Source: Naematelia aurantialba (Eukaryota; Basidiomycota; Tremellomycetes; Tremellales; Naemateliaceae). Taken from it: a stretch of 64,000 nt of DNA. Below are positions 10,429 through 20,967 of this stretch, in pieces; within the stretch, counting starts at the first letter, position 1; each line of letters opens with the position of its first letter. Location: assembly GCA_021527695.1 (NCBI GenBank), contig JAKFAO010000010.1, positions 868,001-932,000 of the forward strand, read 5' to 3'. The notes below the pieces were generated by a model. That model was not told the DNA's origin. It saw only the letters and a list, made by a program, of their open reading frames with translations, and searched no databases. The translations under genes and the position numbers were made by a program.

Positions 10429-13252
10429 AATGCCGGCTCATTGCTTTCATCTCGTCCGCACGCCACCCGTGATAGTGTGGTCTAGGCACAGCATAGCGAA
10501 GGCCCAGGTCTTAAAGCATGAATCGGAACGATTCCTATACCGTAACAAGGAACCCGCTGGAGCGGGACAAACGCGTAGGTGCGGAAGGAAGAGTCAGACA
10601 CGACACTGAACACGGGCATCGAGCCAAATCGAGACCGCGTCTGAAGAACCAAGGAACAAGGTCCCGCGCTTGAATTGCTGTTGGCTTGACTGTCTGGGAC
10701 CTTGTGCATCGGCACGTTTGGCTGCGGCTGGAACGGCAGCTTGAAGCGCAGATCGGCGGCGCCGGGTGAGTTTGTCACTGCGGCAAACTTTTCAACGGCG
10801 ATCTTTCCAACTGGCGGGCTCTTCGGAAGCTTGACTTGTTGGCGGGCCTCTGAGGCACGCTAACGTGCCGTGATATAAACTTCCCGGGGCCAACTCGGCT
10901 GCTGCGGGCGAACGACGGCACGCTGCGAGGTAAAATCCCGACTCCTCCCGTGCTTTGGGACGTCATGTAATGAATGCCCGAGTCTGCCTGCGAGTTGGCC
11001 GTTGCGTTGCGTTCAGAGGACGGTCCTACGAGTATGCCACAGACTGCCACGAACCGTCGGGACTTGGGACTTCCGTTGGGACCTTGGTCTGAGTCCAGCT
11101 GGGGTTGCTTTGAGACGGGCACGCCAGTCTGTCTATCAGACGCGCCTTAGCGCGACACCTAAAGTGCCGCCACCGCCGCCGCCGTCATCACCTTTCCCCT
11201 GCACTATCGAACACGGTGGCTCCGTGGCGACGCCAGAGCGGTCCCGCGTCGCGGCTGCGCTGTTCCCCTACGCGCACGCCATGGATTTGCGTGCCCAAGT
11301 CGTTGCTCCCTCGCGTGGTCGGCAGAGGAAAGAGTTTCGAGACGTTCCTGGTCGCCTGTGGGAGTCTATTGCCCTTTGCGGCGTCACCCGCGACGCCTCT
11401 TATCGCTCCCGTTTTGTTTAATTCTGTGCCCCATTCACGATGTCGAGCACGTTCCCTTGATGCACGGACTGGCTCTTGGCTGACTGCTTCTCGCGGCGGA
11501 GAATAGGACGTTTTCATTTCATTAGGGAGCATAAATGCGCGTTCGTTTCCTGCTATGCAAGATGCAGAGAAGGCGTTGGGCGTCGTTTCAGCCACGCGCC
11601 ACGCCGAGGGCACGGGGGTCAGATACGTGCCGTGTACGAGGTGGGTGGGGCGGAGTGTTTTGTGGAGCCAGCGAGCAGACCCAAGACAAATGACGTTTTA
11701 GTTTGTGAATCCAGGACGTCTGTCAAGCCTCGAGAGTGTACCACTTACGACGTGGCTTGGTCGCAGCAGAATAATGTATAAAACTCTAATATACGGCCCC
11801 CGCGGCCCAGCCAGCAGGATAGGAGATTTTCTGCAAAGAGGTTTGTCGCGTCCACACCTTATGCGGCCCTGACCAGCCCGTAGATTGTGCCGCCACACGA
11901 TCGCGAACAAAGGGCGGGCTGTTGAAGCATAAGCTTACTGCGTGCCGAAGGATGCAGCATCTCTGCGCACCAGAGCTCCATACCGCGCTCTGCCTGCAAC
12001 AGAGGGGGCCGGAAGAGAGATGTCGTATACTGCAGAGCAAAAAGCTCCGGCCCCGCAGCCGAGGAGGGGTGACACTAGCCAAGGTTTCATGATCACGACG
12101 TAAGATGCTGTATGGACGAGTAGAGAGCAAGTCGAGAAGAGAAATGCTGGATTGACAGAAACAATGGATCAGGACTCCTCAATGGGACGTGCAGGGTCTA
12201 ACCTTGCCCGGACAGGACAGCGGTGCCGTCATCCCCCCCTCTGGACGTCCTCCATTCCAGCTGGGCCGGCAGAGTGCTGTTCCTGCGGTTGCCCTGGCCT
12301 GGTACCGCGAGCACGGCCTATCACTGCGGGGGCGCGGGCAGCGGCCACGGGCCACGAGCCACAATCAAGAGGCAAGACAGTGGGGGCGAACGGGGGGTCG
12401 AGATCACTCGCCAGGTTCAAGGTGCAAGGTCTCGCCGCTGTTCGAAACCTTGCTGCACTTGACCCAAATCGTCGGTTCGTCCTGGCCAATCTTGCCAAAC
12501 CTGCCGACCTCTGGGCCCAATGTCTCGGTGCTCTCAGAGCATGGGGTATCTCCGGCGCCTTCTCCAATAGAGACAAGCTCGTGCCCTACCTGCCCTCTTT
12601 CGATTCGATTCGGTCCGATTCGGTCGCCAACACACCTCGTATAGACACCCCGCTGCCTCTCGTGTCTGTCAAAACCCTCTCTTCGACTCTTTCCGTCCGT
12701 CGACATAGGCCATTGCATTGACCTAAACATTCGCTCTTTCTGGCTCCCGTAAAATACCCACCGTCTGGTCCCAGACACCGACACTGACACCGACACCGAC
12801 ACCGACACCGGCGCTGGCATCGGCACCGGCATCTACATCAGCAGCATTGGCACGCACACACTCGATCCGGCTGCCGTACTGCATTCGACGATTGGGCCAT
12901 CCAGCGACTGCTTTGGTGGACAATCATTTCGATTCAGACTGGCATTGGACGTTGATCCTTTGTGAGATCACCTCTTTCGCCAACACATCGTGCGCGCACG
13001 CTCCTTCCGTCGACCGCGCCGAGTCTGCTCGCTTTCGGCGTGCACGACGACCAGGCAGTCGGCGTGTATATAGCCTGGGCGTGTCGGTTCCCTGGTCTCC
13101 CATCTCACACCACCAGCCTCTTGAGCCTCCAGCCCACTCGGATCCACTGTGTACACCCAGACCAACCGGCCTAGCCCCACTGCAAACTACATCATCTCCA
13201 GCACCGCCCGCACCGCCCACACCACCAGCCACTCCCACTCTACCGCACCACC
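10429..13252. other. 2.8-kb gene-poor region upstream of the Ran1-like kinase
   Basis: Frames up to 190 codons exist but none shows a domain or intron-linked continuation. A short ACCGAC/ACTGAC repeat lies at about 12776-12815 and a TATATA element at 13067-13072. It may be a long regulatory region or 5' leader for the kinase, or hold a non-coding RNA; I cannot tell. Confidence 0.55.
13067..13072 (+). promoter_or_regulatory. TATA element of the Ran1-like kinase gene
   Basis: TATATA, about 180 bp before the ATG, in a C/A-rich leader. Confidence 0.45.
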
Positions 13253-14901
13253 ATGCCGCACACCACCTTTGCTACTTCGGGCCGGGACCTCGTTGGGCAC
13301 TGCATCGACAACGGCCGGCTCGAGTTCCTGTCCGTGCTCGGTCTCGGCGCGTACGGCGTCGTCTACCTCGCCGTGGACCTGCATGCGCCGAAACCCGTCT
13401 ACCTCGCCGTCAAGTGCCTGTTGCGCGCGGGCCTCGATTCACGGCAACGCCACTTCCAGCGTCGAGAGATTGCGCTGCACCAGCTCGCGAGCCGGCACCC
13501 CAATGTCGTCACGATGCACAAGGTGTTTGAGGAGGGCGACTACATCTTTGTCGTCATGGACTTTTGCGACGAGGGCGACCTCTTCGGCATGATCACCGAG
13601 CGCCAACGGGTACGTCCATCCCTCCACGTCCATCTCGGCTCCCCGTGTCGCGTAACATGCTGTTTTATGCCGTTGCTGACGCGCCGGTGTAGTATCTCGG
13701 CAACGACCACCTGATCAAAAAGGTGTTCCTGCAGATCGTGGATGCGGTCGAGTACTGCCACTCGATGGGCATCTTCCACCGCGACCTCAAGCCCGAGAAC
13801 ATCCTGTGCACCCGTGACGGCGAGCGGATATGTATCGCCGACTTTGGCCTCGCCACGTCGGAGCGCCTGTCGACCGATTTCGGCTGTGGCTCCACCTTCT
13901 ACCTGTCGCCAGAGTGCCAGGGCGGCCTCTTTGAGCGCCTCGACCACTACTCCACCGAGCACAACGACCTGTGGTCGCTCGGCGTCATCCTCGTCAACCT
14001 GACGTGCGGGCGCAATCCGTGGCGCCAGGCCTGCCCGTCCGACGAGACGTTCCGCGCGTTTGTGCACGACCCCGACTTCCTCCGCACCATCCTCCCCATC
14101 TCCCAGGCGACCAACGCCATCCTGCGGGGCCTGTTTGCGCTCGACCCGCGAGACCGCACGACGCTCCGCGAGCTGCGCCGGCAGGTCCTTGCCGTCGACA
14201 CCTTCACCATGACCGAGGACGAGCTGCGCACAGCGCACTCTGCGGCGCGAGCAGCCGCCGCGGCCGTGCGCCCGCTCCCGGCCCCGCCCGCGCCGTCTCC
14301 CATCACGCCCGCGTCCGTGCACGTCCCGCACCCGCAGTCGCCGCTCAAGTTCGACGTGGACATGGACGTGGACGCCATGTCCGTCGACGTCGCCGACAAC
14401 GTGCGCGTCGTCAGCCCGCGCGTGTGGTCCGACGAGTCTGGCTTCGCCGACTTTGAAGCTTCCATCGAGCCGAGCGTGTTCGCCCAGATCGACTTTTCTC
14501 CCGCCACACATGCCCATGCGCGCGCGCACGCACACGCACAGGCGCACGCACAGCGGTACAGGTCGCCAGCGCCGGTGCCGTGCGAGACGCCGGCGCTCGT
14601 GGACGACCGTCCCGACCCGTGCGAGATGGCCAACACCTCGTCCCGCTCCTCGTCGTCCGGCGACGCCTCGCCCATCTCCACCCCCGAGTTCCGGCCCATC
14701 GATAAACGCGTATGTCCGGTCGTGCAGCCCATCCCGGCATGGGCCGGCGGTGCAGCCGCAGGCGCTGCCAAGGCCAAGCAGCACCAACACCAACACCAGC
14801 ACCAGCACCAGCACGGACACCAGGACCAGCCGCCCCGCCCTGAACTCCTGCACGTCCCCCAGCCTATTTCTCCCCTCTCTTCGACTTTCCAGTTCATCTA
14901 G
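13253..14901 (+). CDS. Ser/Thr protein kinase of the Ran1/Pat1-Sks1-Vhs1 type
   Basis: Two exons (13253-13609, 13693-14901), about 520 residues. Kinase domain at about residues 20-310: GLGAYGVVYLAVD glycine loop, LAVKCL with the ATP-binding Lys, HRDLKPENIL catalytic loop, ADFGLAT, and an activation segment GSTFYLSPECQGG. The last is typical of fungal Ran1/Sks1/Vhs1 kinases, which act in nutrient signalling and the choice between growth and meiosis. The rest is a Pro/Ala/His-rich tail ending in a (His-Gln)n run. All catalytic residues are present, so it should be active. The assignment within the group rests on the activation-segment signature. Confidence 0.93.
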
Positions 14902-15223
14902 GTCGATCTCGCACCTCTTTACGTGGACATTTGCCTCCTTACCCCTTTGTGCCCTCCTTCTCACACCGCCTGGATTAAATATTTCGTTCCGCCCCTCCAG
15001 CACTGCGGTACTAGGAGAATTCGTATCACGAGGAGAATTCGCGCCCATCATAGGTTATAATACGGCCCCGCGGACATCTTTAGCTTGTCCTAGCATCATC
15101 ACAAATCAGCATATTGTATTGTATCCAAAACGTCATAGATATTACACTGTCTTCATATCATGCGACACGTCGCATGCCCCATGCATTTCTGCCCTCCGTC
15201 TTTCTACCCTGCATCTGACCGAT

Positions 15224-15300
<77 letters not shown>

Positions 15301-15538
15301 TTGAGCACTGAGCACAGTGACCCTTGCGCCGCATCACTGTCCACTGGACCGCACCGCCGCTCTTCTCACTCCCTCCACCTATAACTGCTCTCTGCCAGGG
15401 CTCCTCCACGCGATGCTGCTTGCACTGCGCTGCTTTCACACGATACAGCTTCACTCTCCACCGCCATGCTGAACTACAAATGCATAGTACACGATCCTCT
15501 ACTACTTGCACTACTTGCATCCCGCCAACTCATCGTCA
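14902..15538. other. Convergent spacer between kinase and RPD3
   Basis: Contains the GAGCACT array and presumably two 3' ends; no gene recognised. Just after the kinase stop the sequence is C/T-rich. Confidence 0.6.
15225..15315. repeat. GAGCACT heptamer minisatellite
   Basis: About 13 near-perfect copies of GAGCACT in the 3'-to-3' spacer between the Ran1-like kinase (+) and RPD3 (-). It differs by one base from the GAGGACT array at 2.4-2.7 kb. Confidence 0.97.
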
Positions 15539-17820
15539 TCAAGGACCAAATGCAGTCCCTGAGACCGGAGCCGGCCCGCCCAGTCCGTTGGACGACGGTG
15601 GCGCTGTCCCCGTCTCGGCATTCCCATTCACTGGCGTCATCTCGACATCCTCCGACGCAGGCGCAGCATTCTCGGTCGTATGTGACTGGCTCGTTGACAG
15701 GTCGCCTGACGCAATTTCCGGGTCTCCAACCACCAATGTCGACCGAGTCTCAGAGGGGTCAACGGCTGCGGCCGAGGCAGGCACGACCTCCGCCGCTGGC
15801 GTCGTAGTAGATACTCCAGTCGTGGATCTGGGCGAAGGCGAACGCAGCCGCTTTCGTGTTCCGTTTGGCGTTGATTCTTTGTGGTTCTGACGATGCCGCC
15901 GGCCGCCCGAGCCCTCGTCCTCTGAATCCGACAGCGATGTTTCATGTTGTTTTGACTTGTCCCACAGGCGTTCTACTACGTAAGTCTTGGATCAATTATT
16001 TGCCTTCCAACTTACGGGGTTTGCGAATGTCCTTTGGCTCCTCGTCCTCCATCTCAGCATCATCATCATTGTCATGCGCTAGGCGTGGAATGTCTGCACG
16101 TCCGGTCAGCTTGAAGACAGGTGCATCAGAGTCGCAGCGCACCTTGCAATGGCACACTTGGTGCGGCATTTTTATCCCGCAGAATCTCAAAGACCACCTC
16201 CTTCAGCTTCTCAAGGTACTCGGGTGTATTATGATCAGTCATATTGGAAGGTCGCACGTCGAGCTCGTAGTCTGGACCATAGTATTCGTAGTACTCGTTG
16301 TTGGGTATTGCTACAACATTCAGCTTGCGATATCCCCGTTGTAATGCAAAGCGCACCGCCATGCAGCTGCACACCAGCAGCCAAACCCGTTTCATATGCC
16401 CATGTTCGCGAGACGGATTTCACGGTATATCCGCCGCCTCCCAGCAGAAGTAGTGGCAGGTTGAATGATTTCACGAATTGGACACACGACGCATGGCCTC
16501 GCATCGACAGATTGAAGGAGCCTAAGCGGTCGCCCGAGAGAGAATCGGAGCCACATTGCAGAACGATGGCGCCCGGCTGATACCATTCGATGATGCGTCG
16601 CACGACCTGACCAGCGTCAGCGCGAACCGCACACCGCCTGTCTCAACTAACGGGCTCGAAGATGCTTTTATAGTTCTCGTCGCTGATCCCATCCCTTAAT
16701 GGGACATTGATGGCGTATCTGGATTGTAAGCGGCAGCGCTCACGCCTTACCCTGCGAGCTCACCCCTTTCCCTTCCCTATTCCATTGTCCCGCACCTCTC
16801 CAGTTCCGGGGAAGAACTCGCCATATTTGTGAAAGCTGGCAGTCATGACTCGATCGGTTGTGTAAAAGGCCTCCTCCACACCATCGCCATGGTGCACATC
16901 GATGTCAATATATAGAACTCGCTGATGATATCTGGCGGCTTCGATTAGCGCTCATTTCATCATCACTAGACCAAGCGGAGACACACCGTAGCAATTCGAG
17001 GATTCCGAGGACGATGTCTGCACACGGTCAGCCTCGCTGCACCTAGAGCTCTCGAGCTCACCGTTCACGTAGCAGAATCCGCTCGCCTCCGCCTTCTTTG
17101 CATGATGCAGCCCCCCAGCCCAGTTTACCGCAATGTCGCATTTGTCTCTGGACAATCGAGCGGCGCCTTCTGCATGGAATGTCAGCCCCACGACGGAGTC
17201 TGGCCCTACTAGCACTGCGGCTCGCAACGTACCCATTGAGCCTCCAGCAGAGATCGAGCAGTACTCGAACAGGCCATCGAATATTGGCGTGTCGTCTCCG
17301 ACATTATCTTTTCGAAGTCAGCTCGTCATAGCTACCACCGTTGTCGACCTACATTTCACCTGCTCTTTGGCAAACTGATTCGCGTTGTCCGGATTGATCC
17401 GATACAGGAAGTCGACGTATTCGTCTGTATGGAATTGTGACATTTCGCGCTTTGTCGCTGGTTTTGCCCTCTGTTGGACCGGTCTATCAGCGAGGATTTG
17501 AGAGATACGACGCAGCAAGCGAGCCACGCACGAAGATCTCCATCTTTTTGTACAGGCCGTAATTCATCACTAGCGAGTGGCACATCCTGATACGAGTCGG
17601 CTTCATGGGGTGGCCTAGCAGGGTCAGCGTCTGGGACACCTCCGGCGGTGCTTGAGCCAGGTGGATAGCACCAGCTTCCGGCAAAGAATAATAGCACCTA
17701 CCTGGTCCATAATGGTAGTTGCCGATATCAGAGTCGAAAAAGTAACACTAGAACTACAGTCAGGTGCGCTGCAACTGTGGCAGAGAGCAAGCTCACGACG
17801 CGCTTCTTGCTCTCCCCCAT
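15539..17820 (-). CDS. RPD3: RPD3-type class I histone deacetylase
   Basis: Zinc-dependent lysine deacetylase, the catalytic subunit of nuclear co-repressor complexes. Start [20 protein letters not shown], then [40 protein letters not shown], the active-site His pair in [11 protein letters not shown], zinc ligands in [31 protein letters not shown] and the catalytic Tyr loop LLLGGGGYT. The catalytic region is complete; [19 protein letters not shown] fits RPD3 better than HOS2. An acidic Ser/Thr/Pro-rich tail (from about 16050 down to 15539) replaces the short yeast tail. There are at least nine exons with short introns. It is divergent from the SPF27 gene across 365 bp. Confidence 0.97.
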
Positions 17821-18185
17821 GATTGGCTCCATGGTGGCAGACAAGCTTGACGCCAAGCCAAAACGTCGCTACGGTGTTGATGCCTCCGCGCTGTAATGGG
17901 CTATGATACCCAATTGAGTGTGTGCTGTTAGAGGTCCATGGACGAAAGACAAGGACAGAAAGTGAACGCAAGGTAAATCGCCTCGCTCGTTAGCTTTAGC
18001 CGAGGGTGGTTCCTGGACAGAGCTTCTGGGTGCCACTCTGTCATATCGCCGTTAATCCCGAGATTATAGCATCACGAAGTCTTGAGCTCTTTATGTTCAG
18101 ACTCTTGCATTGCTCTGGTTTAACAGCGTGAACAGGATCATTGAGAACACGGCTCTGCACCTCTTAAAGATCTGCAGCACCCGCC
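17821..18185. promoter_or_regulatory. Divergent promoter region of RPD3 and SPF27
   Basis: 365 bp between two start codons on opposite strands. No strong TATA element was seen. Confidence 0.55.
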
Positions 18186-19081
18186 ATGTCGGCCTCGGAT
18201 ATCGATGCACTGCCGTACTATGACAAACAGATCGACGACCCATGTGGGTCTTGCATCGTTCCCTACCGCCCACCCGCTGATATGTCTCGCAGCATTAAAA
18301 GCAGCTGCCAGGGCGCTGATCGACGCCGAGCTACGCTCAACCCCACAAATATCACCCGAGGACCCACGGATTCCCCCAAGAGCCGAGATATTCTCTGTAC
18401 GTGCTGTTTTATTGCCATACCATACTTCCGCCTGACGGATCTGTGTTTGATTTAGAAATCAAAAGAGCTCGCAGACTTGCTAGACGGTTATCCGGAGCAC
18501 CCGATTCGTGGGATCGATACGTCCAAGTTTGGCGTGCCGCGCTTGGAGGACAATGCGACCTTGGAGGAGATGGTAGAGGCCGAACAACGGGGGCGCATAG
18601 GGCTGGGTCATATGGCCTTACGGTACGTTCTCTCCCATCTGGATCTTCCTTGGTGGGCATCCTCGGCCGTTCTCGGCCAGGTTACACTTGGCCAGGTCAC
18701 AGTTTACCAACAGATCTGCATTCGGCCGTGTCGAGATAGGCGCTGATGTGATGTAGGCACGAGAACATTGATCTATTGAGCTCATATGGACCCAACGCAT
18801 GGCTCGTGCGGAATTATCAGCTCAACTCTCAACTCACCGAATTGCAACAGGCGCTGGAAGGCCTCAAAGAGCGGGTGACAGAGGTGAATCGATCAAGGCG
18901 CGTGGCGCAGGAAGAGACGGGCACGCACCTCACCAGACTGGAAGGGCGGTGGCAGGACCTCGTGGGCGCGACGGTCCAGCTCGAAATGGCGTGTGTGGCG
19001 ATGGAGGGCGAGGTACGAGGTTTACGCAGCAAGGAGGATGGGTTGAGGAAGGAGGTCGAGGCGCTAGAGGCGCAGGCATAG
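18186..19081 (+). CDS. SPF27/BCAS2/Cwf7, Prp19-complex subunit
   Basis: Core subunit of the Prp19 (NineTeen) complex, needed for spliceosome activation. Four exons (18186-18243, about 18293-18396, about 18457-18622, 18757-19081). The product has DIDALPYYDKQIDDP at the start, KAAARALIDAE, a middle region GIDTSKFGVPRLEDNATLEE, then the hallmark ENIDLLSSYGPNAWLVRNY and a long C-terminal coiled coil (LQQALEGLKERV to EGEVRGLRSKEDGLRKE). Order and motifs match human BCAS2 (DALPYF, then ENLELMSQHGCNAWKVYN). It converges with VMA7, with 183 bp between the stops. Confidence 0.93.
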
Positions 19082-19264
19082 CAGCAACTGCCGGGGAACG
19101 AAGGCGTAACACGCAACGCCGCAGGAGAAGAAGGCTCAACAACAACAGCCGCCAGAGATGGCACACGAGCTTGAGCTTTGACCGGCGGAGCGTGGCTCCG
19201 GCCGATGTAGCACATGTTGTACAAAATGCATTATCATCGCATGGTCCAGCATCTTCCTGGTTCT

Positions 19265-20434
19265 CTAGTCGCCTCGTAGCTTTTGCACCCGCTTCAAGAC
19301 TGAGTCCTTGGAGGGATCTGCGCGGTTCAAGTCAGGTATGGGCATGGGCACGGATTCGACGACCAACTGACCATATGGATGCTCTTTGCTTGGGATCTCG
19401 AGGAGGGCGGGGAATGCAGCTTGATAGCGATCGACAGTGGGGCGTATCCGCTCTGCTACCTGGACACGAGGTCAGCGTCGCCATACTCCGCTTGCAGTCC
19501 TCCCTCGACTCAGCTAGTACTAGGTTGGCCACGACCTAGCTAGCACTAGCTTGGCTTCGACCCCGCTAGCAGAGGCTTTGCCAGCTTGGCTTCGACCCCG
19601 CTAGCAGAGGCTTTGCCAGCTTGGCTTCGACCCCGCTAGCAGAGGCTTTGCTAGCTTGGCTTCGACCGCGCTAGCAGAGGCTTTGCCAGCTTGGACAAGA
19701 TCCCACGACTCACATGCTGGTTGATCAACAGGATGGCAATATCTTTCCGCTCGGTAAAGTCCTGAAAGGCAGACTCGATCACGCTCGTCTGCGTCTCTGG
19801 CGTGCTGTCAGCGTACCGTGAGGGAGCGCGCGATGCCTCCCAGCAGATCCATCTGAACAGGCGACGGTGCCTCTGCGGCGGGATAACCTCCTAGCCGCCG
19901 TTCACAGAGAGAAAGAGAAGCGGACTTGAAAGAGGCGCAGAAGGGGGAAGAGTTGGTCGAGTCGGAAGAGTTGGGAGACGGGAGAACGAGAGACTCACTG
20001 GCGTCGACGATGAGAAAGTTCTTCTTTTGCTGGCTGTCGACGTGGCCGATGCCCGCTAATAACAGGCCGGTGATAGAATCCTGCCGAGGGTCAGTCATTC
20101 AATTGCGTATACTCGGACGAATGAGAGATCCATATAGGTCAAACCCGGAAGGCGGAGATCAATGGAGATCAAGAAAGATCAAGGGAGATGAGGAGGGTGG
20201 GAGGTACAGGAAAATAAGACAGAGGGAAGGTGCAGCGAGAAAGGAAAACAGGACACAGAGAGACGCAGCGAGAAGTGGGCTCAAGTCAAGCGGAGAGGAA
20301 GACAAGAGATACAAGAGAGACAGGAGGAACACAGTCAGGGGAGAGGCAGACTCGAAAAGGGCACGGCAAAGCCTCACCTCGTCGCCAATCACAGCCAACA
20401 GCGTCCGGTCTTTCGGGTTCGTAGTGGTCGTCAT
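19265..20434 (-). CDS. VMA7: VMA7, V-ATPase V1 subunit F
   Basis: Small subunit in the central rotor of the vacuolar proton pump. The spliced product is about 120 residues: [84 protein letters not shown] and [20 protein letters not shown], ending KRVQKLRGD. These are the conserved blocks of subunit F in order. Five exons; the intron between the ILLINQH and VAERIRP segments (about 19480-19715) carries a 35-bp tandem repeat. Confidence 0.95.
19551..19695. repeat. 35-bp tandem repeat in a VMA7 intron
   Basis: Four copies of a 35-bp unit beginning TTGGCTTCGACCCCGCTAGC; the third and fourth carry single-base changes. A partial, diverged copy with GCTAGTACTAGG lies to the left. Unlike most repeats here it is not strand-asymmetric. 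Confidence 0.95.
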
Positions 20435-20967
20435 CGTGCCTCGGCGACACTCGACGTCGCTGCACTGTGAACGTTATACAGTGAACGTTGTACAGTGAAC
20501 GGTGCACGGGGAGTTAAGAGAGACGACGAGGAGCCAAACGCCAGCAATCAGTCTAGGCGAGCAGAACTCGGCATGCGGGGGACCGGAGGGAGGAATGCCA
20601 CGTGTGGCATCCGCCCGTACTTATGCAGCCATCGAGGTATCCATGCTGCGGGCTGCTCGGATCGTAGATGCATGTATATAGCGCCTACAGCCTCTCGATA
20701 AGATGGAGTGCAGATTGTCCATGTCCATGGCTCGTAATCTATACCTCCCCAGCGCTGACGCGCGGAGGTGCTGATCTACCCGTTCGGACCGTCTGATTCA
20801 TCGTCCTGACCGTCTGAATCATCGTCCTGACCGTCTGACTCATCGTCCTGACCGTCTGATTCATCGTACTGACCGTCCATCGTCCGACAAGAGAGTATCC
20901 CAAGCCCGTCAAATGAGAGCTCTCCTCCAATAGAGAATACCAAGCCCTCAAGGAGGATCCCCCGCCG
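20435..20967 (-). promoter_or_regulatory. Spacer holding TED1 3' end and VMA7 promoter
   Basis: 533 bp between two minus-strand genes. Next to the VMA7 start a short direct repeat (CAGTGAACGTT-like, 20465-20500) is present. The rest is the 21-bp repeat and non-coding sequence. Confidence 0.5.
20787..20880. repeat. 21-bp tandem repeat in the TED1-VMA7 spacer
   Basis: About 4.5 copies of a 21-bp unit with core GACCGTCTGATTCATCGTCC; copies vary at the middle bases. It lies just past the TED1 stop. Confidence 0.95.

Noticed and set aside
12152..12721. 190-codon plus-strand frame
   Set aside because: No domain, composition like its surroundings, overlapped by similar-sized frames on the other strand.
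13540..15051. 503-codon minus-strand frame opposite the kinase
   Set aside because: It is an antisense shadow of the GC-rich Ran1-like kinase exon, with Arg/Val/Gly-rich composition.
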